Positions 36,289-43,457 of a DNA stretch of 64,000 nucleotides are shown piece by piece (position 1 is the stretch's first letter; each line of letters begins with the position of its first letter). The notes under the pieces were generated by a model. That model did not search any database and had not been told where the DNA came from. It worked only from the letters and a program-made list of their open reading frames with translations. Position numbers and translations under genes: made by a program. The stretch lies in the NCBI RefSeq assembly GCF_040537815.1, contig NZ_JBEWSZ010000002.1, positions 732,239 to 796,238 on the forward strand, given 5' to 3'. The stretch is from Mesorhizobium shangrilense. GTDB lineage: Bacteria > Pseudomonadota > Alphaproteobacteria > Rhizobiales > Rhizobiaceae.

Positions 36289-37689
36289 ATGTCTCAATCA
36301 GAACATTATGACTTCCTCATCCTCGGCAGCGGGCAAGGCGGCAAGCTGCTCGCCTGGCATCTGGCCCGGTCCGGGCGACGGGTTGCCGTCGTCGAGCGCC
36401 GCTGGGTCGGCGGCTCCTGTCCCGCCGTCGCCTGCATGCCCAGCAAGAACGAGGTCTGGAGCGCGCGGGTCGCGCATCTCGCCCACAATGCCGCACAGTT
36501 CGGCACGATGACCGGCCCGGTCTCGACGGACATGGCGAAGGTCCGCCGGCGCAAGCAGGAGATGGTCGATCGCGAGATCGGACTTCACCTCAACGCCTAC
36601 AAGACCAGCGGCGCTGAACTGATCATGGGCAGCGGTCGTTTCGTGGAGCCGAAGATGATCGAAGTGACGCTGAACGAAGGCGGCACACGCGTGCTCACTG
36701 GCGATAAGGTCGTCATCAATGTCGGAACGCATGCGGCCATCCCCAGCGTTCCCGGTCTCGAGGAATCCCAGCCGCTCACCCATATCGGCGCCCTGGAGCT
36801 CGACACCTTGCCGCCGCATCTTGTCGTGCTTGGCGGCGGCTACACCGGCCTGGAACTGGCACAGGCCTATCGCCGCTTCGGTAGCCGTGTGACGGTGATC
36901 GAGGCCGGACCTCAGCTTGTTGGCCGAGAGGACGGCGACGTCGCCGACCAGATGCAACGGCTCCTTGGAAGCGAGAGCATTGAGTTCCTCGTCGGTGCCG
37001 AGCCGCTTGCGGTGCGCGGCCGCTCCGGCGAAGAGGTCATTGTGACCGTGCGCACGGCTTCGGGCGAGCGCAAGATCGAGGGTAGCCATCTGCTCGTTGC
37101 CGTCGGGCGTGTCCCGAACACCGCTGGCATACAACTCGAAGAGGCCGGCGTCGAGCTGGATGGCCGCGGCTTTATCCGCGTCAACGAGCGGCTGGAGACG
37201 AGCGCTCCCGACATATGGGCGCTCGGCGAATGTGCCGGCAGCCCCCAGTTCACCCACGTCTCGGTCGACGACTTCCGCATCGTCAGGGACAATCTGGCCG
37301 GCGGGAACCGCAGCACACGCGACCGTCAGGTGCCTTACACCATGTTCACGGACCCACCGCTCGCCCGCGTCGGCCTCAGCGAAGGCGAGGCGCAACGCCA
37401 GGGCATCATCGTGCGCGTCGCCAAGCTGCCGATGAGTGCCGTGCTGCGCACCGAGGCGACGGACGAAACGCAAGGCTTCATGAAGGTCGTCGTGGGCGGC
37501 GATGACGACCGCATCCTTGGCTTCACGATGATCGGCTCCGAGGCCGGCGAGGTGCTGGCTGCGGTGCAGACGGCAATGCTGGCGAACCTGCCCTATCCGA
37601 AGCTGCGCGACGCCGTCATCACGCACTTGACCATCGCGGAGGGACTTGGCCCGCTGCTGTCGAACGTGCCGCCAAAAGCACACCAATAG
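36289..37689 (+). CDS. Class I pyridine nucleotide-disulfide oxidoreductase (MerA-like)
   Basis: A 466-residue FAD enzyme: FAD motif LGSGQGGKLLAWHLA, redox pair GGSCPAVACMPSK (Cys44, Cys49), NAD motif VLGGGYTGLELAQAYRRFG, second FAD motif IWALGECAG, and a dimer domain ending ITHLTIAEGL with the conserved His and Glu. It resembles the mercuric reductase/dihydrolipoamide dehydrogenase group, but there is no N-terminal metal-binding domain or C-terminal Cys pair for Hg, so the substrate is more likely a small disulfide or quinone. ATG 36289 has GGAGAAC just upstream; an earlier frame start (36256) is not supported. Confidence 0.87.
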   Translation: MSQSEHYDFLILGSGQGGKLLAWHLARSGRRVAVVERRWVGGSCPAVACMPSKNEVWSARVAHLAHNAAQFGTMTGPVSTDMAKVRRRKQEMVDREIGLHLNAYKTSGAELIMGSGRFVEPKMIEVTLNEGGTRVLTGDKVVINVGTHAAIPSVPGLEESQPLTHIGALELDTLPPHLVVLGGGYTGLELAQAYRRFGSRVTVIEAGPQLVGREDGDVADQMQRLLGSESIEFLVGAEPLAVRGRSGEEVIVTVRTASGERKIEGSHLLVAVGRVPNTAGIQLEEAGVELDGRGFIRVNERLETSAPDIWALGECAGSPQFTHVSVDDFRIVRDNLAGGNRSTRDRQVPYTMFTDPPLARVGLSEGEAQRQGIIVRVAKLPMSAVLRTEATDETQGFMKVVVGGDDDRILGFTMIGSEAGEVLAAVQTAMLANLPYPKLRDAVITHLTIAEGLGPLLSNVPPKAHQ

Positions 37690-37771
37690 ATCGGGTGAAG
37701 AAACTCCGACCTTATCATCGCTAAGTGCTGGCTTTTCCGGACACTGAACAACCCGAACAAAGGAGCAACCC

Positions 37772-38545
37772 ATGTCCCGTTTCGACGCCTATCGCTCGTC
37801 CTTCCCAAACGCCAAGCTCACCCGCTCGGAAAGCGGGGTGCTCGAGGTGGCACTGCACACCAATGGCGGAAAGCTCGTCTTCAACGGCCACACCCATGAG
37901 CAGTTCATGGACCTGTTCCACGCCATTGGCTCGGACCCCGACAACCGCGTCGTGATCCTTACCGGCTCGGGCGACGCATTCATGGACACGATCAGCTCGG
38001 AGGGCTTCGATTTCTTTTCGCCGCGCGGCTACGACAAGATCTACCGCGAGGGCAAAAAGGTCCTTATGAACATCCTCGACATCGAGGTCCCGGTGATCGC
38101 GGCGCTGAACGGGCCGGTGTTGTTGCACTCTGAATACGCTCTGCTGGCGGACATCGTCCTGGCGACCCCGGAGACTGTGTTTCAGGACAAACCGCACTTC
38201 GACTTCGGCATCGTGCCTGGCGACGGCGTCAACCTCCTGTGGCCGGAGGTGATTGGCAGCGTACGCGGCCGCTACTTCATCCTGACGCGCCAGCAACTTG
38301 ACGCCGAGACGGCTAAGGCCTGGGGTGCGGTGAACGAGGTGGTGCCCGCGGACCGCCTGTTGGTCCGCGCCCATGAGATCGCCGAGGGCCTGGCCGCCTT
38401 GCCGCCGCTGACCAGCCGCTACACGCGGATCGCACTGACGCAGAAACTGCGTCGCATCGTCGACGAGGGCGCGGGCTACGGCCTCGCCCTGGAAGGCATC
38501 AGCGCCGCTGAGGTGGCGCGGACCATGGCCGCCGCCAACGCCTGA
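37772..38545 (+). CDS. 6-oxocamphor hydrolase-like crotonase (beta-diketone C-C hydrolase)
   Basis: A 257-residue crotonase-fold protein. It matches the 6-oxocamphor hydrolase subgroup rather than true enoyl-CoA hydratases: [16 protein letters not shown] (His119), [16 protein letters not shown] (His142, Asp151), [17 protein letters not shown] and GAVNEV, with Glu241 and the His pair near 40-42 also kept. In the known enzyme the equivalent His, Asp and Glu residues carry out a retro-Claisen cleavage of a cyclic beta-diketone. The same chemistry is a reasonable inference here; the substrate is unknown. GGAG lies 7 nt before the ATG. It follows the flavoprotein by about 80 bases. Confidence 0.8.
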   Translation: MSRFDAYRSSFPNAKLTRSESGVLEVALHTNGGKLVFNGHTHEQFMDLFHAIGSDPDNRVVILTGSGDAFMDTISSEGFDFFSPRGYDKIYREGKKVLMNILDIEVPVIAALNGPVLLHSEYALLADIVLATPETVFQDKPHFDFGIVPGDGVNLLWPEVIGSVRGRYFILTRQQLDAETAKAWGAVNEVVPADRLLVRAHEIAEGLAALPPLTSRYTRIALTQKLRRIVDEGAGYGLALEGISAAEVARTMAAANA

Positions 38546-38616
38546 TTTTGCCAGAATCGTCGCCCCTGTACCGTAGGGCAGTCTGTAGTCGACGTCGGCT
38601 TAAGCGACTGAGAGAT

Positions 38617-38693
38617 GCACCCGTAGCTCAGCTGGATAGAGCGCCACCCTCCGAAGGAGGAGGCCACACGTTCGAATCGTGTCGGGTGCGCCA
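38617..38693 (+). tRNA. tRNA-Arg (anticodon CCG)
   Basis: A full 77-base cloverleaf with encoded CCA: acceptor GCACCCG/CGGGTGC, D-arm GCTC/GAGC, anticodon loop CTCCGAA, T-arm ACACG-TTCGAAT-CGTGT. The anticodon stem has one A-A mismatch, which is unusual. It is oriented with the flanking crotonase gene and ends 18 bases before the LysR gene. Such 3' ends are common ICE target sites, but no exact duplicate is seen in this window. Confidence 0.95.
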
Positions 38694-38710
38694 TCTCTCT
38701 CGAAACGCCT

Positions 38711-39613
38711 TTAGGGGGCCAGACTGGGCTCTTCAGCGAAAATTTCAGCCAGAAAATCGATGAAGACCCTGACCTTGCTGGCGAGGAACCTTCCGTTGGG
38801 CCTGACCGCGCTGATCGCAAGCTTTGGGCGCGAGTAATCCTTCAACACCTCCCGCACAGTTCCGGAGGCGATCTCCGCGGCAAACAGCCAGCCCGGTGTG
38901 TGCGCTAGGCCCAGGCCAGCCAGGACGGCAGCGCGGATCTGCTCCGCATCGTTGGTGCGGAAGGCGCCCTTTGGGTGGTGGACGATGGGACCGAAGCGGC
39001 CCGAAAACTCCCAGACGCGCGGCGCGCCATCGGGCGCATAGATCACGCAAGCGTGGCGTTCCAGATCGTCGGGCGTCTGCGGCTCGCCATGTTCCGCCAA
39101 GTAGGCGGGGGTGGCGACGGTGACGATTGGCGTCTGGGCAATCTTCCTGGCGATCAGGCTGGAATCCGATAGTTCGCCATTGTGGATGCCGAGATCGACG
39201 CCCCCTTCGATCAGGTTGACCAGGTGATCGGTGACGACCAGTTCGACGGATACCCCGGAGTAGCTGGCAAAAAACGCGCTCAACCGAGGCACGATATAGA
39301 GCCGGCCGAACACGGGCGTCACATTGGCCCTTACCAGGCCGGATGGCGCGACGACGCCGCGTCCGACACGGGATTCCGCAGCTTCGAGGTCGCCTAACAG
39401 TCGCACGCCGGACTCGTAGAAGTCACGGCCGGCCTCGGTGAGGGTCAGGCTGCGGGACGTCCGCTGCAGCAGCTGCGCGCCGAGGTATGCTTCGAGAGCC
39501 GCGATCTGCTTGCTCACCGCCGGCTGCCCGACGCTTAAGGTGCGGGCCACAGCGGAAAAGCTTCCGGCGTCCACCACCCGGACGAACAGGCTGATGGCAC
39601 CCATACGGTCCAT
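38711..39613 (-). CDS. LysR-family transcription regulator
   Basis: A 300-residue LysR protein: [39 protein letters not shown] and [14 protein letters not shown] form the DNA-binding part; the effector domain starts [18 protein letters not shown]. It is divergent from the NTF2-like gene at 39749, with a perfect dyad in between, so that gene and itself are its probable targets. Confidence 0.9.
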   Translation of the reverse strand: MDRMGAISLFVRVVDAGSFSAVARTLSVGQPAVSKQIAALEAYLGAQLLQRTSRSLTLTEAGRDFYESGVRLLGDLEAAESRVGRGVVAPSGLVRANVTPVFGRLYIVPRLSAFFASYSGVSVELVVTDHLVNLIEGGVDLGIHNGELSDSSLIARKIAQTPIVTVATPAYLAEHGEPQTPDDLERHACVIYAPDGAPRVWEFSGRFGPIVHHPKGAFRTNDAEQIRAAVLAGLGLAHTPGWLFAAEIASGTVREVLKDYSRPKLAISAVRPNGRFLASKVRVFIDFLAEIFAEEPSLAP

Positions 39614-39625
39614 CTGCGTCTCCCA

Positions 39626-39647
39626 TCAATTCCTAAAATGGAATTGA
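39626..39647. promoter_or_regulatory. LysR-type operator dyad
   Basis: A perfect TCAATTCC-N6-GGAATTGA dyad lies 12 bases upstream of the LysR start, followed by a half-copy ATTCCAATC. The T-N11-A core fits a LysR-family binding site controlling the divergent genes. Confidence 0.55.
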
Positions 39648-39748
39648 TTCTATTCCAATCAGCTTTCTACCCCCTCGTTCAAGGAAAGGATAGTTCTTTT
39701 CTCATCCGCCGGAGGAAAGCCCCCGGTGCATTCGAAAAGGAGATTGCC

Positions 39749-40162
39749 ATGACCAAGAGCACTGACGAGAAGGCCCTCACCGACATCGTGAGGGAAATGG
39801 CTACGTCCATGACCGCTGAACAAAGCACGCGGCATTGGGCTGACGATGCGCTGTGGTTCGACATTCCGGCCTTCGCTTCAAGGGGCCTTGAGCCGGCGAA
39901 GAAGATGTTCGACCGCGTGTTCAGCGGGTTCAAATCCTGCGACATCGACATCCTCGAAGAGGATGTGAAGATCAGCGGCGACATCGGGATCGTCTGTACG
40001 GTCCAGAAGGCCAAGATCGTGCTCAAGAACGGCGAGACCAAGCACGCCTGGGTGCGCCAGACCGACTGCTTCGAGCGGCGGGGCGGCGAGTGGAAGCTGT
40101 TCCATGAACACGCCTCATCCCCCGCCGGCGGGGAATGGGACGGCAAGATCATCACAGCCTAG
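39749..40162 (+). CDS. NTF2-like/SnoaL-type protein
   Basis: A protein of 137 residues with the cone-like NTF2 fold pattern: TDIVREMATSMTAEQSTRHW, ALWFDIPAFASRGLEPAKKMF, and strands GIVCTVQKAKIVLKNGE, WVRQTDCFERRGGEWKLFHEH. The family includes small isomerases, hydrolases and binding proteins; no specific activity can be assigned. AAGGAG lies 7 nt before ATG 39749. It is divergent from the LysR gene. Confidence 0.8.
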   Translation: MTKSTDEKALTDIVREMATSMTAEQSTRHWADDALWFDIPAFASRGLEPAKKMFDRVFSGFKSCDIDILEEDVKISGDIGIVCTVQKAKIVLKNGETKHAWVRQTDCFERRGGEWKLFHEHASSPAGGEWDGKIITA

Positions 40163-40198
40163 TTGGGGGCTACAGCAAGCCCAGGAAGGGAAGCCGCC

Positions 40199-40415
40199 AT
40201 GGTCCTTGCGATGGATCGTCAGATCACAGCTGCACTCGACCGAATGGTCGCGGGGCTGGGCGAGGTCCAACCTCGCCCGCCCGTCGGCGACTGGCGCACG
40301 CGCCGTGAAGGCGGCACTGCCATGTTCGGCATGTGGGCCGCCCCTTCAATCGGTCCCCACGGACGTGGTCACGCGCGACATCTCGATCCTGTCGCACGGC
40401 GGCGAGCCGAACTGA
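40199..40415 (+). pseudogene. Fragment of an alpha/beta-hydrolase (acetyl esterase-like) gene
   Basis: The frame reads MVLAMDRQITAALDRMVAGL and GDWRTRREGGTAMFGMWAA, which looks like the N-terminus of HSL-type esterases. It then shifts frame at about 40340 (one extra C) to LQSVPTDVVTRDISIL and stops at 40415. The catalytic domain is missing. The fragment overlaps the tail of the minus-strand cyclase gene, marking a recombination scar. Confidence 0.55.
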
Positions 40416-40976
40416 GCCTGCGAAGAGGGGAACGACAGCTTTGCGCCCCATGTCGGACGTTAGAACCCGGTAGGCACGCACAGGGCCAGCAATGTTCTTC
40501 ATCGCATGCTCGCCCAGGTCGACGAGCGTATAGGGAATCTTTCCCTTCACTTGATCATAGACGCTGCGTCCAATGACGACCCCTCCGGGCTCACTGACCT
40601 TTTCCAGCCAGGCGGCCACTTTTACGCAGTCACCGTAGATCGTCGTCTCATCCAGGATAACCTCGCCGGCGTTGACACCCATTCTGAAGGCCATGCGCCG
40701 GTCTTCAGGAAGATCTGTATTGCGCGCCGTTATGCGTTCTTGCGTCTCGACTGCGAACTGCAACGCGTCGACAGCGCTGGGAAACTCAATCAGCAGACTG
40801 TCGCCCGCTGTGCCGACCAGCCGACCCCTGAATTGCGCGACCTTCGGATCGATCACTTCGGCGCGCAGTGCCTTTAGTTGGAAGAGAGTCCCGGCCTCAT
40901 CGGCCCCCATCAAACACGAGTAGCCAGCTACGTCCGCTGCCAAAACCGCCACAAGCTTTCGTTCCGGGCGCGCCAC
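40224..40976 (-). CDS. Class III adenylate/guanylate cyclase, catalytic domain only (truncated)
   Basis: The cyclase homology domain fills residues 1-175: RKLVAVLAADVAGYSCLM (metal Asp), GRLVGTAGDSLLIEFPSAVDA (second Asp), FRMGVNAGEVI, IYGDCVKVAAWLE and GGVVIGRSVYDQV. It makes cAMP (or cGMP) from ATP/GTP. Rhizobial relatives usually continue into TPR or adenylate-cyclase-associated C-terminal domains. Here the frame leaves the family after RAYRVLTSDMG (~40450) and runs antisense through the hydrolase fragment, so the last ~75 residues are not native. Whether the shortened protein is active is unknown. Confidence 0.75.
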   Translation of the reverse strand: MARPERKLVAVLAADVAGYSCLMGADEAGTLFQLKALRAEVIDPKVAQFRGRLVGTAGDSLLIEFPSAVDALQFAVETQERITARNTDLPEDRRMAFRMGVNAGEVILDETTIYGDCVKVAAWLEKVSEPGGVVIGRSVYDQVKGKIPYTLVDLGEHAMKNIAGPVRAYRVLTSDMGRKAVVPLFAGSVRLAAVRQDRDVARDHVRGDRLKGRPTCRTWQCRLHGACASRRRAGEVGPRPAPRPFGRVQL

Positions 40977-41337
40977 GATGCCTCCTGGACTACAAAGACG
41001 TCACGTGGGTTTGCTGGGAGCGTAGCACTCGCGTGTATGCGCAACTAGCCGCCATAGAACGTCCGCTTTGGCACAGCTTCAGACCTTGGTCCCACCGGGC
41101 TGAACGTCCGCCGTCGTTCTTCGCACGCCAGAAGCCGCCATTCTCGTGGCGCAGATGAGATAGACACCGGCGACCGGATTTCGCTGTTAGCAAAACGGTC
41201 GATTTGCGGACAGATAGCGCCGCTTCTCTGAGAGTCCGTGCAATCTGGTCAAATCAATGTGACCTTGAAGGTACGGAGGTTGCACGGCCGGGTTGTCTAT
41301 GATGAAAGTCTAATATTGTCCTGGGATTTGAAATCTC
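40977..41337. other. Intergenic region before the peptidase operon
   Basis: About 360 bases between the divergent cyclase and C1 peptidase genes. No open frame is convincing. It should hold the promoter of the peptidase-OmpA-caspase operon; I could not place a reliable -35/-10. Confidence 0.4.
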
Positions 41338-42372
41338 ATGCATTTGACGGCTGAAGATCGGTCGCGCGTATTAAACGCAATAGCGGTCGTTGTCGTTAAC
41401 GTCATTTTTGCTGGAGGCGCATCGGCGCAATCGCCAACGGCAGAGGAGCCCCCGGAAACACCCGATCCGCTGGGGACCCATTATGCGACGGGTCTCAAAT
41501 TGATGTCGACTGCAGAGACGAGAGGCCTCCCAGAACTGCCTACATTTAGGGCCTTCTTGCCGGAAACAGCCGATCTGTCTTCCAGATTTCCACTGCCGGG
41601 CGATCAGGGCGGCCTCGGCTCATGTGCTTCCTGGGCTGTCGGGTATGCTGCGCGCAGTTACTACACGTCAACCATCGAGGGGAAGAAGTTAATCCCCGCT
41701 ACTATCGTCAGCCCGAGCTATCTCTTTAACCGCGCGCGTTCAGGCAGCTGCGAAAACGGATCAAGCCTGTCAGCGAATGTCTACGCACTTAAGGACGGTG
41801 CAGTATCGCTCGCACAACATCCATACGCTGACAAATGCGAGACGATACTGCCTGAAGAGATTGGTCGGGCGACCAACTTTAAGGTCCAGGGTCTGTCAAG
41901 GCTGGATGCCACTAAGATCGACGATGTTAAGGGACGGTTGGCCCAAGGGGAACCGGTTATTCTGAGTTTGCAGGTGTTGCCAAGCTTCGAAAATTACCGC
42001 GGCGGCGTCTATGAACTTAGTTCGACGAGCAGCGAGGCCGCCAATCATGGAGTGGTGGCTATAGGATACGATGATCGTCGCCAAGCCCTGCATATAATCA
42101 ACTCTTGGGGTAGGAAATGGGGCGAACGCGGCTTTATGTGGCTATCCTACGACGCTTACGCCAAAATGGCGGAGGAAGCAGTAGTGTTGCACGTTGCTGG
42201 CTTTAAACCTAGTCCGCCGGTGCAGCCCATAGACACGTCCGAACTGTCTCAACTTATCGCTGAAATCAACACGCGGACCTGCGCGAACCTAACCTTCCAC
42301 CAAGATGGCAAGCAATCGTCGTATCCGGATTTGTTGGCAGCGACGTGGACCTCAAACGCGTGGAGGACCTAG
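41338..42372 (+). CDS. Exported papain-like (C1) cysteine peptidase, 5' part of a frameshifted gene
   Basis: The N-terminus (AIAVVVVNVIFAGGASAQS) is a signal peptide, so the protein is periplasmic or secreted. The papain-type domain is complete: GDQGGLGSCASWAVG (Gln and Cys96), SPSYLFNRARSG, ANHGVVAIGYDD (His237) and INSWGRKWGERGFMWLS (Asn255). After residue ~320 the frame drifts (SSYPDLLAATWTS) and stops at 42372. The logical continuation is in the +2 frame from about 42315 (AIVVSGFVGSDVDLKRVEDL), so one base seems to have been lost near GGCAAGCAATCG. The catalytic part would still be made. It is first in an operon with OmpA-like and caspase-like genes. Confidence 0.75.
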   Translation: MHLTAEDRSRVLNAIAVVVVNVIFAGGASAQSPTAEEPPETPDPLGTHYATGLKLMSTAETRGLPELPTFRAFLPETADLSSRFPLPGDQGGLGSCASWAVGYAARSYYTSTIEGKKLIPATIVSPSYLFNRARSGSCENGSSLSANVYALKDGAVSLAQHPYADKCETILPEEIGRATNFKVQGLSRLDATKIDDVKGRLAQGEPVILSLQVLPSFENYRGGVYELSSTSSEAANHGVVAIGYDDRRQALHIINSWGRKWGERGFMWLSYDAYAKMAEEAVVLHVAGFKPSPPVQPIDTSELSQLIAEINTRTCANLTFHQDGKQSSYPDLLAATWTSNAWRT

Positions 42373-42899
42373 CGGCTAAGAAGCCCGAGATCAAGGTTGA
42401 CTCCGTCTTGCTTGCGGCCTGGCCACAGTGCGAACTGAAGCAGATGCTAGCTCGGGCGGTGGACGAACCGGATAAGCCGATTATCTCTGTTGTGGACCAG
42501 GACCATCTCTACCCCGGCCGTCTGCTTGACGTGACGGTCCGTACGCCCGGGCATTTCAGCTATGTCTATATAAGCTACATTCAAGCGAACCAAACTGTCG
42601 TTCATCTGGTGCAGCCGAACGGGGCAGAAGGCCAGACGGAGCCTGGTCGCGAACTACGCTTTGGCGATGGTCAGCAAGGCCGCCCCAAGTTCACGATCTC
42701 ATCACCCCTTGGACGAGAGATGATAGTAGTGGTGACATCCCGGAGTCCGCTTTTCGAAACCAAGCTTCCGACCATTCAGGACGCTAGGGATTATCTGAGC
42801 CTGCTGCGGAAAGCATTGATCTACCGGCCCCGGTCCGATCTTCCCGAACGCGTGATAGCGGCATCCCTCATCGACTTCGAAACGAAGGCAACACCATGA
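42345..42899 (+). CDS. BON/DUF4384-like C-terminal part of the C1 peptidase gene
   Basis: This is the 3' part of the frameshifted peptidase gene, about 184 residues from GTG 42345. In-frame sequence before the GTG (VSGFVGSD) completes a BON-like fold (VDLKRVEDLAAKKPEIKVDSV), and a beta-rich DUF4384-like domain follows (HFSYVYISYIQANQTVVHLV, PLGREMIVVVTSRSPLF). Such domains are found in periplasmic, cell-surface regulatory proteins. It probably cannot be made alone unless translation restarts. The stop overlaps the OmpA-like ATG (ATGA). Confidence 0.6.
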   Translation: MDLKRVEDLAAKKPEIKVDSVLLAAWPQCELKQMLARAVDEPDKPIISVVDQDHLYPGRLLDVTVRTPGHFSYVYISYIQANQTVVHLVQPNGAEGQTEPGRELRFGDGQQGRPKFTISSPLGREMIVVVTSRSPLFETKLPTIQDARDYLSLLRKALIYRPRSDLPERVIAASLIDFETKATP

Positions 42900-43441
42900 G
42901 AGAGCTAGTTGCGGCCACTCTGGTGGCGCTGCTTTCAACCGCGGTTCCTGGCGCAGCTCAAAACTTGAGTTCGGACGAGATACGTTGCCGGCTCGACCCA
43001 ACTTGCCCCAAGCCAGGGTTTCGGTCTCTTCCTTTCGGCAAACGGGGCGTCACGGTTGATCCGACCGTGGTCGCGGACAAGCCCAACGCTGTGAACCTGT
43101 ATGTCACGTTTGCGTACGATTCTGCGGATCTTCTAAACGATTCCATCATAACGCTGGACGCGCTGGGGAAAGCCCTCACAGATCCCAGCCTCGCATCGGC
43201 TCGTTTCCTCATATCTGGGCACACTGATGCTCGCGGAACTGATGAATACAACCAGAAACTCTCAGAGCGTCGCGCGAAAGCCGTCGCGGACTATCTTGTC
43301 TCCAAGTTTGGCGTCGATGCGTCTCGCCTGGAGGTGAAGGGATACGGCAAGACGGAACTTTATGATCCAAACAGGCCTGACGATCAGGTCAACAGACGTG
43401 TGCAGGTCGTGAATCTAAGTGCAAATGACCTTGGCAACTAG
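42896..43441 (+). CDS. OmpA-family peptidoglycan-binding protein
   Basis: A 181-residue exported protein. A signal peptide (LVAATLVALLSTAVPGAAQ) precedes a short linker with one Cys pair (RCRLDPTCPKPG) and the OmpA C-terminal domain: VTFAYDSADLLNDSII, FLISGHTDARGTDEYNQKLS, ERRAKAVADYLVSKFGV and YGKTELYDPNRPDDQVNRRV, with the conserved Asp and Arg that bind diaminopimelate. There is no lipobox or membrane barrel. It would hold a complex to the cell wall. It overlaps its upstream neighbour by four bases and lies 16 bases before the caspase-like gene, so the three are likely one operon. Confidence 0.85.
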   Translation: MRELVAATLVALLSTAVPGAAQNLSSDEIRCRLDPTCPKPGFRSLPFGKRGVTVDPTVVADKPNAVNLYVTFAYDSADLLNDSIITLDALGKALTDPSLASARFLISGHTDARGTDEYNQKLSERRAKAVADYLVSKFGVDASRLEVKGYGKTELYDPNRPDDQVNRRVQVVNLSANDLGN

Positions 43442-43457
43442 CGCAGAGGGGCTCTCG

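Noticed and set aside
36289..37689. True mercuric reductase
   Set aside because: The N-terminal metal-binding domain and C-terminal cysteine pair are absent, and no other mer gene is nearby.
36298..37773. 491-codon minus-strand frame
   Set aside because: It is the antisense shadow of the FAD disulfide oxidoreductase, whose motifs and ribosome binding site are clear.
38617..38693. Exact att duplication between the intact tRNA-Arg and the remnant at 41-101
   Set aside because: The two 3' ends differ at several positions in the T-arm and acceptor, so they are not a matching attL/attR pair.
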